From NCBI GenBank assembly GCA_021014325.1, contig CM037462.1, forward strand, positions 9,034,501 to 9,098,500: a stretch of 64,000 bases of DNA, read 5' to 3'. How positions within the stretch are numbered: the first letter of the stretch is position 1; each line of letters starts with the position of its first letter. The position numbers and the translations under genes are program-made. Below the pieces are notes generated by a model. That model was not told the origin of the DNA, made no database searches, and saw nothing but the letters and a program-made list of their open reading frames with translations. Shown piece after piece: positions 54,901 to 64,000 of this stretch. The DNA comes from Plazaster borealis. Its lineage: Eukaryota; Echinodermata; Asteroidea; Forcipulatida; Labidiasteridae.

Positions 54901-57101
54901 TCGGGGTTTTCCTCTTTTTACACAACGGGTGTTCAATTCTTACTCTCTTGCTTGTTTCATTTACATTTTAAAGTACAAAGTAACTATTTGTACCAGTAAA
55001 ACTCCAGGAGAAGATAATCAGAGGTTCGCTCTTCGAACTGTCGAGGTCAAACCAACAGCTCTTTTCAGAGCCAACACTCACCACAAGTTTTACGAAGTAA
55101 AAATAGTTAATTCTTATTATCCACACCATGCAATAGGCAATTTGGTTGCATTGTTTGTTAATTTTCAGCAAATATTGACATACAAAGTCCAGTTCCTGTG
55201 CCTACATACTTGTGTTCTCCCTTAACAAGTGGTCCACTGACCAAATGCTATTTAAAGCACATGAGGACCAGTTAGAAATCTCTCTCGAAGTGGTCCGGCT
55301 GGCTAATTCAAAGATTGTTGGAAAGCATACCTATTTAATATGAAAAAGGACTAGTGAAAAAGCTGGTGGACTAGAGAAATGACAAGTACTGGTCCTGCTG
55401 GCTACTCATTGAAAAGTTAAGGGCAAAAACCCTGTATTGAAACACATTGCACGTTTTGTGAGAATTGTAAAATTATGCAAAAACTGCTGAAGGAGAAAGT
55501 GGGTCAAGTGTTTACAACAAGTTTGAAAGAGCTGCTCATTCATGGTGGTACCGTCAAATGCCAATTCTTATTTTGTGCTTTGTCACACCACAGAACAAGG
55601 TGTAGTGTGTTGCATGATCAACCCCATTTATTGTTTGCGTTTACTGAGAACCTTTTGTATGACTCTGTAATACATTGCACTGTGTTATAAAATGGATAGC
55701 TTGCTCTTGGATTTGGATAGGATTGGGGGAAGACAAACAACTTTGATTTTTTTTGTGCCAGCGCCATTTATTATTTTAGATGCGTTAATTTAAATGCTTT
55801 AATTACATGTATTGACAATGTCAATACATTGTAGTCAGCAGTAGTGTCTAAATTTACAGTCAATCAGTTAAAAATTCAATAGAAAGTACATTGTACAATG
55901 TAAAATACATGTATTTAGATGCTAGATCCGTTTGTTAGGTAGTACGGGTACTCATGTGCTGCATGGAAAAAGAGACACTTTGTTGGGGGGGGGGGGGGAC
56001 AGTGCTGGGGGAAATCATGGAGGTAGGAATTAATTCCTACCTCCATGGGGAAACTTTGTTTGTGGACGACTTTGTAGGGGGAAACTTTGTTGGGGTGAAA
56101 AGGAGGAAAGAAACAGCTTGCCAGCTTGTTTACCTCAATGGAAATTATTGTATGTACCTCCATGGTAGTATCAATAATCTTTTGACTAAACAATGTATGT
56201 GCATAAATAGAATGTTATGTAACCTTCCAATGAGCTCATTGTGTCAACAGATTGGATTCTGATAATGAGAGGGTGTGTGTGGGGGTAAGGTACATACATT
56301 TAAGCCTCTAAGAACAGGGTCCCCAGTTGGTTGAAGGTCACTCAGAAAAGTATGTACATGTACCAAACCACTGGGAGATGTTGTCAAAACAAAAGAGAGG
56401 CAATAGGAGATTCCCTGATAGCAGGTGTTTACACACTTGTTTAAGTGTGTGTTGTATAATACCATGGGTGTGGATGGGGGTGTGTCACCAGGGGGATGTG
56501 CTATTTCAATTCATTCACATTTATTTCAATGTTGTCAGTGGGTCAGTAAAAATAAAATATCAATTACTGAAATCATAACAAAATAGAACAAATGGAATTC
56601 TAATGTGACGAATAGTTGGAATTCTTACAAGTTTTTAGAATTGGAATTAAATCGTAATCAATCATTAGCTAACATTTAGGTTCGGGTGATCACAGAGCAA
56701 GTTGGCTCAAGGACCAATGTTTTACTAGTGGTTGGTTAGTCACGTTTGTAGGGCATGTGCACTGAAGTTGAGGTGCGAACGACTCTAGTCATGTCATGTG
56801 AACACGACCATGACTTAATGTTGGATAAACGTCTGTTATCATTTTGGTGATAACTGGTCCTCTCTGCATTGTGCTACATGTATGAAAACGGCAATTGATA
56901 ACTAGTGATGCGACCATGCCCGTTAGGCTTGTTCCAAATAATCGACTAGCGTAGTCCAACCATCATTGACTAGACAGAGTTCGGGCTAACTTAGTCTACT
57001 AATGGTCAACGGTCATTCTTGAACGAACTTGGCCGTAGCTTTGGATTTTTCATCAGAGCAAAGGTCAATTATACCACGGGGTGTGTTAGGGCATGTCAAC
57101 A
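54901..57101. other. No gene seen; simple and dispersed repeats
   Basis: 55230-55345 matches 16215-16330. 55983-55998 is a G-run, followed by a small palindrome GGAGGTAGGAATTAATTCCT. 56290-56450 belongs to the dispersed family at 25640-26110. No exon recognised. Confidence 0.4.
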
Positions 57102-57232
57102 GGGCCCAGTTTCATGGCTCTGCTTACCGCGGAATTCTGTGCTTACGCCCAGCTGCGTCCCATAGAAATACACACGTTACAATGCGCGTAAGTGCAGAAT
57201 TATTTGGTAAGCAGTGCCATGAAATTGGGCCC
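57102..57232. mobile_element. GGGCCC-ended foldback MITE, variant
   Basis: GGGCCCAGTTTCATGGCTCT and GTGCCATGAAATTGGGCCC are inverted ends. The interior (GGAATTCTGTGCTTACGCCC / GCGCGTAAGTGCAGAATTA) also folds. Same terminal signature as 5207, 17056 and 44088 but a different core. Confidence 0.8.
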
Positions 57233-57565
57233 AGACTAGAGAGTGTTGATGGGAGATCTTTAAAATATATCATAATTGGGGGGGGGGGGGTTAAGACCAA
57301 ATAACAAAAAGAATGTTCAAAATAATAAAGGAAGAAAAGAAGAAGAATTTGGTGATTGCAGACTGCATATGGAACCAAAATTATTATGTGTGATACATGC
57401 ACAAATTATTATAAAATTTACCTGCTGTTTCAAACCAAGCAGAGTCTTTCTCAACAGCGAAACGATTTTAGTTCAATCTTTACTTTTGTAAATAATCCAC
57501 TTTATCAGACGAGACATAATCAGTGATATGGAATTTTTATCAGTCACAGGGTTTAGAAGGTATCG

Positions 57566-57939
57566 TTAAAGGCACTGGACACTTTTGGTAATTACTCAAA
57601 ACAATTGTTAGAAAAACTTACTTGGTAACGATCAATGGAGAGCTGTTGATAGTGTAAAACATTGTGAGAAACGGCTCCCTCTGAAGTAACGTCATTTTTG
57701 AGAAAAAAGTAAAATATTTGAATTCATTTCAAGACCTCATGCGTGAGGTCTCGAAATCAAGCATCTGAAAGCACACAACTTCGTGTGACAAGGGTGTTTG
57801 TTCTTTCATTATTATCTCGCAACTTCGATGACCAATTGAGTTCAAATTTTCACAGGTTTGTTATTTTGTGCATATGTTGAGATACACCAAGTGAGAAGAC
57901 TGGTCTTTGACAATTACGAAAGGTGTCCAGTGTCTTTAA
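57566..57939. mobile_element. TTAAAG-ended MITE
   Basis: TTAAAGGCACTGGACACTTT and AAGGTGTCCAGTGTCTTTAA ends. Internally palindromic CAAGACCTCATGCGTGAGGT and the family landmarks GAGAGCTGTTGATAGTGTAA and CTCTGAAGTAACGTC. Confidence 0.88.
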
Positions 57940-58029
57940 TTACATATTTACACATCTGATCGGGAGGCAGTAATTAAACTTTTATGATAATCTCATTGTG
58001 CGCACGTATCCTAACCCTAACTCCCTCGA

Positions 58030-58145
58030 GAGCAGAGTTGTAGTCGAGTCACTTGTGTCGAGTCTGAGTCTCAAGTCACTTGGGTCAAGTCTTAGTCCTG
58101 AGTCACTTGGTCCAAGTCCAAGTCCAAGTCACGAGTCACGCAATA
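58030..58145 (+). repeat. AGTCACTTG-type short-period repeat
   Basis: GAGTCACTTG(T/G)GTC and CAAGTC/GAGTC units repeat with variable spacing (AGTCCAAGTCCAAGTCACGA). Simple, imperfect and non-coding. Confidence 0.75.
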
Positions 58146-58870
58146 GTTCAACTAGAATACTTAAACCAGTTCACTTAGATGACTGGATCACTATTGATTG
58201 CAAACCAAATGTCGTTAAATAAGAATTGGAAATGACAAAATCACATTTAGTTTAAACAAAGTTCTGTACATATGCAGATTCAATTTTATTTTAGGATCAG
58301 TTCTGGTTTTTGTTTTACCAATACCCCTTGCCCCTACTCCAGAATGTCTTTTAATGATTTAAAATGATTTGTTTTCCTTCATAATAACCAATGTAGAAAG
58401 GATATTATTTATTACTTGTATGTATTGTTGTACTTAACCGAATGATAGTATTACCTGTGACATTAATCAACTTAGAACACCACAATTTATAAAAGTTCTT
58501 TACTGACTCTTATCAATACAGAACCGTTTAAAAATTGTAGTTATCACATTTCTCATTAATTTGAGAGTGATTCACCAATGAAGATTTCTTTAGAGGTTGA
58601 AAGTTACAGTGGACTCACTGCAAAAAAGGACACTCAAAATTATCATGGATGCCGACTTTTATTACAACATTTATTTTGAAAATTATATACTGTGCATAGG
58701 CTGGCGGTGTTTTACTGGTACCAGACATGCCAGACTTCGGCTGCATCCGAATTGACAGCTTCGGTTGCGTCTATGGTTAGATCAGCGCGTAAGACGCCTA
58801 TTGCCTATGCTTTAACATTAACAAGACGTAGTAAAATAGCCGCAGCCAGCCGGAGCCGTCAATTTGTGGC

Positions 58871-59292
58871 GTGTCGTGGCCGAGCGGATAAGAACACCGA
58901 ACTCAAGCTCTGGTGTTTCTGATCAGCAGAGCGTGGGTTTAAATCCCAGTCTTGACACTTGTGTCCTTAAGCAAGACACTTAGCCACATGCTTCATCCAT
59001 CGGATGGGACGTAAAGCCGTAGGTCCCGTGTGTTGTGTAAAGCACGTAAAAGAACCCAGTGCACTTATCGTAAAGAGAAGGGGTTCGCCCCGGTGTTCCT
59101 GGTTTGATTGGCTGCATATTGCGCCATAGCACCTTGTAAACCATTACATGGTGCTATGCAAAGGAATAGGTCTCATACTTCAACACGTAACTCCACTTAC
59201 ATGTACCTTGTAGGAAAAATACTGAGCGCTTTGAGACACCCATCGGGAGTATAAAGCGCTATATATATAAGAACTGCATTATTATTATTAAT
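58871..59292 (+). mobile_element. tRNA-derived SINE, related subfamily
   Basis: GTGTCGTGGCCGAGCGGATA head, box B GGTTTAAATCCCAG, then CTTAAGCAAGACACTTAGCC and a longer body (GGACGTAAAGCCGTAGG, AGCACGTAAAAGAACCCAGT). Ends AAGCGCTATATATATAAGAA with a TTATTATTA tail. It shares head and tail with the 27.9-kb copy but has a different middle. Confidence 0.85.
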
Positions 59293-59354
59293 TTGGATTC
59301 CGGGGACGAATTCCCATTTCCCTGGTAATATACATCAAGCAGTGGCTATGGTTT

Positions 59355-59692
59355 TGTGAAGTATCACCGATATGTGAGATGAGAAGAAATCACCGATATG
59401 AACAGAATCACCAAAGTGGAGAATAATAGTTTTTCCCTTAACGATAACTGTTTTATTGCTCAACAACTTTAACTTGAGAACTGCAATAATTGTGTGCCTG
59501 CACCACATGTGCATTAAAACAAGAAGTGTGTGGCTCACACTGTGTGTGTGGTAAAACAATACAATTGTGTGTGTACCATTGAGTACAGTAGACCAGCTAA
59601 ATGCACCATGACCTCATTTGCATAATGTTGTGGTATGGAGCGCCTGCTAGGGCACAATTAGAAATAAAACAAATCACAATATTGTCACTACA
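59355..59692 (-). repeat. 3' LTR of the Ty3-type element (338 bp)
   Basis: On the - strand it begins TGTAGTGACAATATTG and ends GTGATACTTCACA, i.e. TG...CA. The first 110 bp on the + strand are identical to 63891-64000. ATCACCGATATG is repeated at its + strand left end. AATAAAACAG on the - strand at about 59449-59458 is a likely poly(A) signal. Confidence 0.93.
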
Positions 59693-59707
59693 TTAGCTCC
59701 CTCCTAG
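59693..59707 (-). other. Polypurine tract of the Ty3-type element
   Basis: On the - strand CTAGGAGGGAGCTAA directly precedes the 3' LTR start TGTAGTG, the position expected for the plus-strand primer. Confidence 0.75.
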
Positions 59708-59756
59708 ATCGGAAAAGGACTATGGAACGATCGGTATAGGTAACAGTTATGTACAG

Positions 59757-62700
59757 TTAGTCACAAAGAAAATGTTCCAATTTGGTCGGCCAGTGAACTC
59801 GCCGTCCAGATCTAGTGGCAAGCTGTGGCGGCGAAGGGCAAACTGATGGCATTGCGGGTGATGATACCGGGGTTACAGTTTCAGCGCGTGGATCATCCCT
59901 TGCATGGTGGGAGGTTAGAGAGATTGAGTCATTATCAAGATAAGCCACCTTTAAACGGTCAATGGTAACAGTATCCGGTTTGCCGTTGATGTCCAAAACG
60001 AAGAATTTGGCTTTGCGTTTGATGACGCGGTATGGTCCATCATAAGGGGGTCGTAGGGGCGGCTTCACTGCATCTCGACGGACAAATACATGCGTGCATA
60101 AAGCGAGATCGGGGTGAATTTGTGTTTGTCTCTGGCGGGGTCTAGAGACGGCTGGCTTCAAATCACTCATGTGACGATGAAGGCGGTCGACATAATTGGT
60201 AGGGTCCAGATCAGTTGTAATTTCACTTGGCACAATGAATTCCCCTGGCAGCCAAATCGTTGTACCAAAAACCATCTCAGCTACCGAGCAACCGAGATCA
60301 GATTTGACTGCTGTGCGAATGCCTAGTAAAACCAGGGGGAGAGATTCAGTCCAACGCGAGGAGGAATGGGCCTTGAGTGATGCTTTTAGTTGTTGGTGAA
60401 AACGTTCGACAAGGCCATTTGATGCGGGATGGTAAGATGTGGTTCGTATCCGTGTACATCCGAGCATGTTCGTTAGTGCCCGGAATAAGGAGGATTCGAA
60501 TTGGCGACCTCTGTCAGTGGTGACTGTGGAAGGGACACCGAAATGAGCAATCCAGTGTGTGACAAAGGCTTGAGCGATTGTTGTTGCAGTCATGTCCGGT
60601 ATGGGTATTGCGACTGGCCAGTGGGTATAGCGATCAACACACGTCAGTAAGTATGCTTGACCATTGGATGGGGGCAAGGGCCCGACTATGTCGATATGCA
60701 CATGGTCAAATCTGGCGTCTGGCGTGGAGAACGTGCCAAATGGCGACTTGGTGTGTCGATGTATTTTGCATCGCTGACATTGTTGGCAGTTTTTGGCCCA
60801 CTGGCGTACATCCCGATTGATTCCAGGCCACACAAATCGCGTAGTTAATAACTGTTGTGTCGCTCTGATGCTGGGATGGGACAAATTGTGCAAGGCATCG
60901 AAAACTGTCCTGCGAAATGCTGCTGGCACATAAGGGCGTGGCGATCCCTTAGAAGTGTCACATACGATCGTGCCATGTGATGTGGGAAGTGGTAATGGAG
61001 ACAACTGAAGCGAAGAGTCGGACATAGCCTGCAGCTCGGGGTCAGATTCTTGAGCTTTTGCTATTGCGATAAAATCGACGACGGTCGACTTCACCAAAGA
61101 GTCAATGTGCATGCGAGATAGGGCATCGGCGGCCGTGTTATGCTTCCCACTGATGTGTCGTATGTCAGTGGTGTACTGAGAAATGAAATCAAGGTGACGA
61201 ATCTCTCGAGGGGAGTGACGGGTGGGTTTGGAGTGTAGTGCATGAGTGAGCGGCTTATGATCCGTGTAAACACAGAAGGAACAACCCTCTAACATGTGCT
61301 GAAAGTGTTTGATACTGAGGTAAATGGCTAACAGTTCCCGTCCGAAAGTGCTGTAGCGGGTTTCCGCGGGCTGAAGACGTTTGGAGAAATAAGCGAGTGG
61401 TTGCCATACACCATCCACATATTGTTGCAATACACCCCCAATACCAACGTCTGATGCATCCGTGAATACGGAGAAAGGAATGTCAGTTCGCGGGTGAACT
61501 AATAGGGTAGCACTGGCCAATGTAGATTTGACCTTCTCAAATGCCACCACTTCGTTCTCCTCGAGAGTGATGCTTTGATGCTTTCTTGTCTTGTTCTTAA
61601 GTATGTCGGTGAGCGGTTGTACTAGGTCGGCACAGTTGGGGATGAAGCGTCGGTAAAAGTTAACCAGGCCTAAAAATTCCCTCAACTTGCGCAAAGATGT
61701 TGGCACTGCGAAATCTTGCAAGTGCTGCACCTTGTCAGCCAAAGGACGTATGCCATGCTGATCCACCCCATGACCGAGGAAAGTAAGTGAAGTAACTCCA
61801 AACTGGCACTTGTTATGATTGATGGTCACTCCGTATTGTGTCAAACGGTCCAAAAGAAGACGCAAATGTTGTTCATGTTCGGTCTCTGTTACACTTGCGA
61901 TGAGGAGGTCGTCCAGGTATGCATACACGAACGGCAGTCCGCGGGTAACCTCATCGATGAACGGTTGAAATGTCTGTGCTGCATTTCGCAGGCCAAATGG
62001 CATGCGCACAAACTCGTAAAGTCTGAAGGGGGTGGTTATGGCGGTTTTGGGAATGTCGGCTTCGTTAACCGGGATTTGATGGTAGGCGCGCACCAAGTCA
62101 ATTTTTGAAAACACTGTGCAACCATGAAGTGAGTGCGAAAAGTCCTGTAAGTGCGGAACGGGATAACAGTCAGGCACAGTTTGTCCATTGAGTGCACGGT
62201 AGTCACCGCATGGTCGCCAGTCACCGGGCGTTTTCTTGGGCACCATATGTAGCGGGGAGGACCAACTGCCCCGGGATGGCTGGATGATGCCCAATTCGAG
62301 CATATGTTCGAACTCCGCTCTGGCGATGGGTAAGCGATCAGGGGCCATGCGACATGGCCGGGCTGAAACCGGGGGACCATGTGTTTCGATGTGATGAGTG
62401 ACATTGTGCTTAACCTTCGCGTCCGTGTACACCGGGCGGGAAATATCGGGGTACTGGCGAAGGATAGTGTCATATCTCGACGAAGTTGCATTAACTAACA
62501 CTGGGCTCACCGATGGCGTGCTGGACATGACACCCTGTATGATCATGTGGGTCGTGGAATCAATGAGCTTCCGGTTTTTGACATCCACGAGTAAGTTGAA
62601 CTGACGAAGAAAATCGGCTCCGACGATCGGAGTGGGTAAATCGGCAACAATAAAAACCCAGCGGAAAACACGGCACAGTCCAAAATCCAAAGTAAGTGAC

Positions 62701-63008
62701 TGCTCACCGTAAGTCGTAATAGGGGAATGATTGACCGCTTGTAACTGTATAGGCGTAGGGTGACCGTGGAACTTATGACTACGGGGTAGTACACTCACCT
62801 CCGCACCTGTGTCAACTAGAAAGCGAGTACCGGTTGTCTTGTCGGTGATGTAGAAGAGGCGACTGTTATTATTGTTGCCAGACTGACTCGTCGCTGCTAG
62901 TCGCTGGCTTGCGAGTTTTCCTGGCTGGACTGTGATTTTTGCGAGCGACGCGAACAGGGGCTGGTGCATCTGCGGGCGTTTGTGCCAAATTTCCAATGAT
63001 ACCAGCAC
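59757..63008 (-). CDS. Pol polyprotein of a Ty3-type (CsRn1-like) LTR retrotransposon
   Basis: An uninterrupted frame of 1083 codons. In order: aspartic protease ([11 protein letters not shown], about 65-75); reverse transcriptase (about 230-410) with [10 protein letters not shown] and YLDD at 364-367; RNase H (about 512-632) with VFTDAS, GRELL and YTDHKPL; integrase zinc finger with H707, H711, C741 and C744; catalytic core D773, D832, E868 ([23 protein letters not shown]). A GPY-type region follows (PPYDGPYRV, about 988) and no chromodomain is seen. All key residues are present and there are no stops, so it looks functional. The frame is -1 relative to Gag with a 112-bp overlap; its first Met is only formal, as Pol is probably made as a Gag-Pol frameshift product. 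CsRn1 assignment rests on the Gag finger and the primer site. Confidence 0.95.
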   Translation of the reverse strand: MLVSLEIWHKRPQMHQPLFASLAKITVQPGKLASQRLAATSQSGNNNNSRLFYITDKTTGTRFLVDTGAEVSVLPRSHKFHGHPTPIQLQAVNHSPITTYGEQSLTLDFGLCRVFRWVFIVADLPTPIVGADFLRQFNLLVDVKNRKLIDSTTHMIIQGVMSSTPSVSPVLVNATSSRYDTILRQYPDISRPVYTDAKVKHNVTHHIETHGPPVSARPCRMAPDRLPIARAEFEHMLELGIIQPSRGSWSSPLHMVPKKTPGDWRPCGDYRALNGQTVPDCYPVPHLQDFSHSLHGCTVFSKIDLVRAYHQIPVNEADIPKTAITTPFRLYEFVRMPFGLRNAAQTFQPFIDEVTRGLPFVYAYLDDLLIASVTETEHEQHLRLLLDRLTQYGVTINHNKCQFGVTSLTFLGHGVDQHGIRPLADKVQHLQDFAVPTSLRKLREFLGLVNFYRRFIPNCADLVQPLTDILKNKTRKHQSITLEENEVVAFEKVKSTLASATLLVHPRTDIPFSVFTDASDVGIGGVLQQYVDGVWQPLAYFSKRLQPAETRYSTFGRELLAIYLSIKHFQHMLEGCSFCVYTDHKPLTHALHSKPTRHSPREIRHLDFISQYTTDIRHISGKHNTAADALSRMHIDSLVKSTVVDFIAIAKAQESDPELQAMSDSSLQLSPLPLPTSHGTIVCDTSKGSPRPYVPAAFRRTVFDALHNLSHPSIRATQQLLTTRFVWPGINRDVRQWAKNCQQCQRCKIHRHTKSPFGTFSTPDARFDHVHIDIVGPLPPSNGQAYLLTCVDRYTHWPVAIPIPDMTATTIAQAFVTHWIAHFGVPSTVTTDRGRQFESSLFRALTNMLGCTRIRTTSYHPASNGLVERFHQQLKASLKAHSSSRWTESLPLVLLGIRTAVKSDLGCSVAEMVFGTTIWLPGEFIVPSEITTDLDPTNYVDRLHRHMSDLKPAVSRPRQRQTQIHPDLALCTHVFVRRDAVKPPLRPPYDGPYRVIKRKAKFFVLDINGKPDTVTIDRLKVAYLDNDSISLTSHHARDDPRAETVTPVSSPAMPSVCPSPPQLATRSGRRVHWPTKLEHFLCD

Positions 63009-63835
63009 TGTGAATCAGATGATTGGCGTTCCGCTGAAGGGGTGGGGGAGCGACGTTGGCGATCACGAGAAAAGGAACGAGGACGACGTTGTCGCTGGTT
63101 CTGAAGATGGGCGGTCAAGGCTTGTACTTGTCTCGTGAGATCGGCGACCTTAGTCTGCAAGACAAATACCTCAGAAGGGGCTTGTTGTTGCGCTGACTGG
63201 GGCGGGGGTGCCGATACCATCGCGATATGTGAGGATGGCTGGGAAGGGGCAGAAACTTCAACGATCTTATCTGCCAAGTCGGCCAATGCGCCAATGGTGA
63301 CTGCGTCTGCTGTAGAAACCAAAATGGACTGCACAGCTGTGGGAAGACGCTGTAAGAACAACTGTTTCAGGATCCTGTCCTCCAGTGAATTGTCCCCCAG
63401 CAGCTGACGCATCCGACGTAGAAGCTGAGACGGTTTGCGGTCTCCCAGTTCCTCAGCAATAAGGAGTTGGTGAAGACGTTTCTGCTCGGACGTCGATGTC
63501 CGACGGACCAACTCGGCTTTGAGTGTGGAGTAGCACTCCGTCGCTGGCGGTGAGATTAAAATGTCCCTGACTTCCTGGGCGATTTCCGGTTGAAGTGAGC
63601 CGATTACATATGCAAATCGAGTTTCCTGGGTTGTAATGTTCCGGATGAGAAATTGGGCCTCCACCTGGGCGAACCAGAGGGTGGGGTCATTGGGCCAAAA
63701 TGGAGGAAGTTTGAGGCTTACCGCTTGCATTGCCTGTACGGGGTGAAGGGAAATACTACTACTAGTACTAGCAGTGGAAGGTGATGTAACGGTGGCTGCT
63801 CCATCGGCATCGGCGGGTTGGACTTCCACAGACAT
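62897..63835 (-). CDS. Gag polyprotein of the same retrotransposon
   Basis: 312 residues, complete. The N-terminal half resembles Ty3-type capsid ([20 protein letters not shown], then [20 protein letters not shown]). A Gln/Arg-rich linker leads to a single C-terminal zinc knuckle, [18 protein letters not shown], which is of CHCC type (C-x2-H-x9-C-x3-C) rather than the usual CCHC. CHCC knuckles are a known mark of the CsRn1 clade of metazoan Ty3 elements. The stop lies inside the Pol overlap. An A-run (GCAAAAATC on the - strand) in the overlap is a possible slip region, though not a textbook heptamer. Confidence 0.93.
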   Translation of the reverse strand: MSVEVQPADADGAATVTSPSTASTSSSISLHPVQAMQAVSLKLPPFWPNDPTLWFAQVEAQFLIRNITTQETRFAYVIGSLQPEIAQEVRDILISPPATECYSTLKAELVRRTSTSEQKRLHQLLIAEELGDRKPSQLLRRMRQLLGDNSLEDRILKQLFLQRLPTAVQSILVSTADAVTIGALADLADKIVEVSAPSQPSSHIAMVSAPPPQSAQQQAPSEVFVLQTKVADLTRQVQALTAHLQNQRQRRPRSFSRDRQRRSPTPSAERQSSDSQCWYHWKFGTNARRCTSPCSRRSQKSQSSQENSQASD

Positions 63836-63871
63836 TGTGTTAGTACTCAGGAAATGAATGCTATTATTGTG

Positions 63872-63889
63872 TCCAGTTCTGGGTCACCA
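63872..63889 (-). other. Primer binding site, tRNA-Trp-like
   Basis: One base after the LTR, the - strand reads TGGTGACCCAGAACTGGA. The first nine bases equal the complement of the 3' end of animal tRNA-Trp (as I recall it, TGGTGACCCCGACGTGA...), with scattered matches beyond. tRNA-Trp priming is typical of CsRn1-clade elements. Confidence 0.7.
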
Positions 63890-63890
63890 A

Positions 63891-64000
63891 TGTGAAGTAT
63901 CACCGATATGTGAGATGAGAAGAAATCACCGATATGAACAGAATCACCAAAGTGGAGAATAATAGTTTTTCCCTTAACGATAACTGTTTTATTGCTCAAC
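63891..64000 (-). repeat. 5' LTR of the Ty3-type element (cut by the window end)
   Basis: 110 bp identical to the corresponding part of 59355-59692. The remaining ~228 bp and the flanking target duplication lie beyond the window. Confidence 0.93.

Noticed and set aside
54641..55225. 194-codon open frame on the + strand
   Set aside because: The first half is the CAGAGCTGCCAAC foldback repeat and the rest has no similarity I recognise. Composition is that of A+T-rich non-coding DNA.

Overview
This is a 64-kb piece of an animal nuclear genome. It is intron-rich, about 60% A+T, dense in transposon remnants, and carries two spliced protein-coding genes facing each other. The repeat set points to an echinoderm, most likely a sea star: several foldback and inverted-repeat families, a tRNA-derived SINE with a TTATT tail, CR1/L2-type LINE scraps and a CHCC-type Ty3 element. 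The species assignment is inference from repeat style only.

Left part, + strand, 3054-10757: the 3' part of RANBP3, the Ran-binding protein 3 export cofactor. Nine coding exons are visible and the N-terminal exons lie left of the window. They encode an FG/FVFGQ region, a complete RanBD1 domain and an acidic tail.

Middle part, - strand, 36914-18355: a complete GTF3C3 gene (TPR subunit of RNA polymerase III factor TFIIIC). I could trace 19 coding exons with canonical GT-AG junctions and continuous phase, summing to exactly 2700 nt (899 residues plus stop). The protein has an acidic N-terminal region, two AT-hook-like motifs and a TPR body. The two genes converge on a 7.6-kb intergenic region of satellite and tandem repeats.

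Right part, 37-64 kb: no convincing host gene. It holds nested inverted-repeat elements, a 35-bp minisatellite split by an inserted element, two inverted copies of a 0.7-kb TA-flanked element, SINEs, a broken LINE reverse transcriptase, and at the right edge (59355-64000) a nearly complete, apparently young Ty3-type LTR retrotransposon on the - strand. Its Gag and Pol are open, its two LTRs are identical over the 110 bp that can be compared, and its primer binding site resembles tRNA-Trp.

The main observations for follow-up are: nested insertions with readable boundaries (1941-2587 with an AAAT target duplication; 38759-40168 with tandem-repeat arms; 49156-49888 inside a minisatellite); several element families sharing TTAAAG...CTTTAA ends; a 117-bp satellite dispersed through both genes; AT-hooks in GTF3C3; and tandem in-frame splice acceptors in RANBP3. 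No bacterial-type system, CRISPR array or clearly new gene cassette was found.
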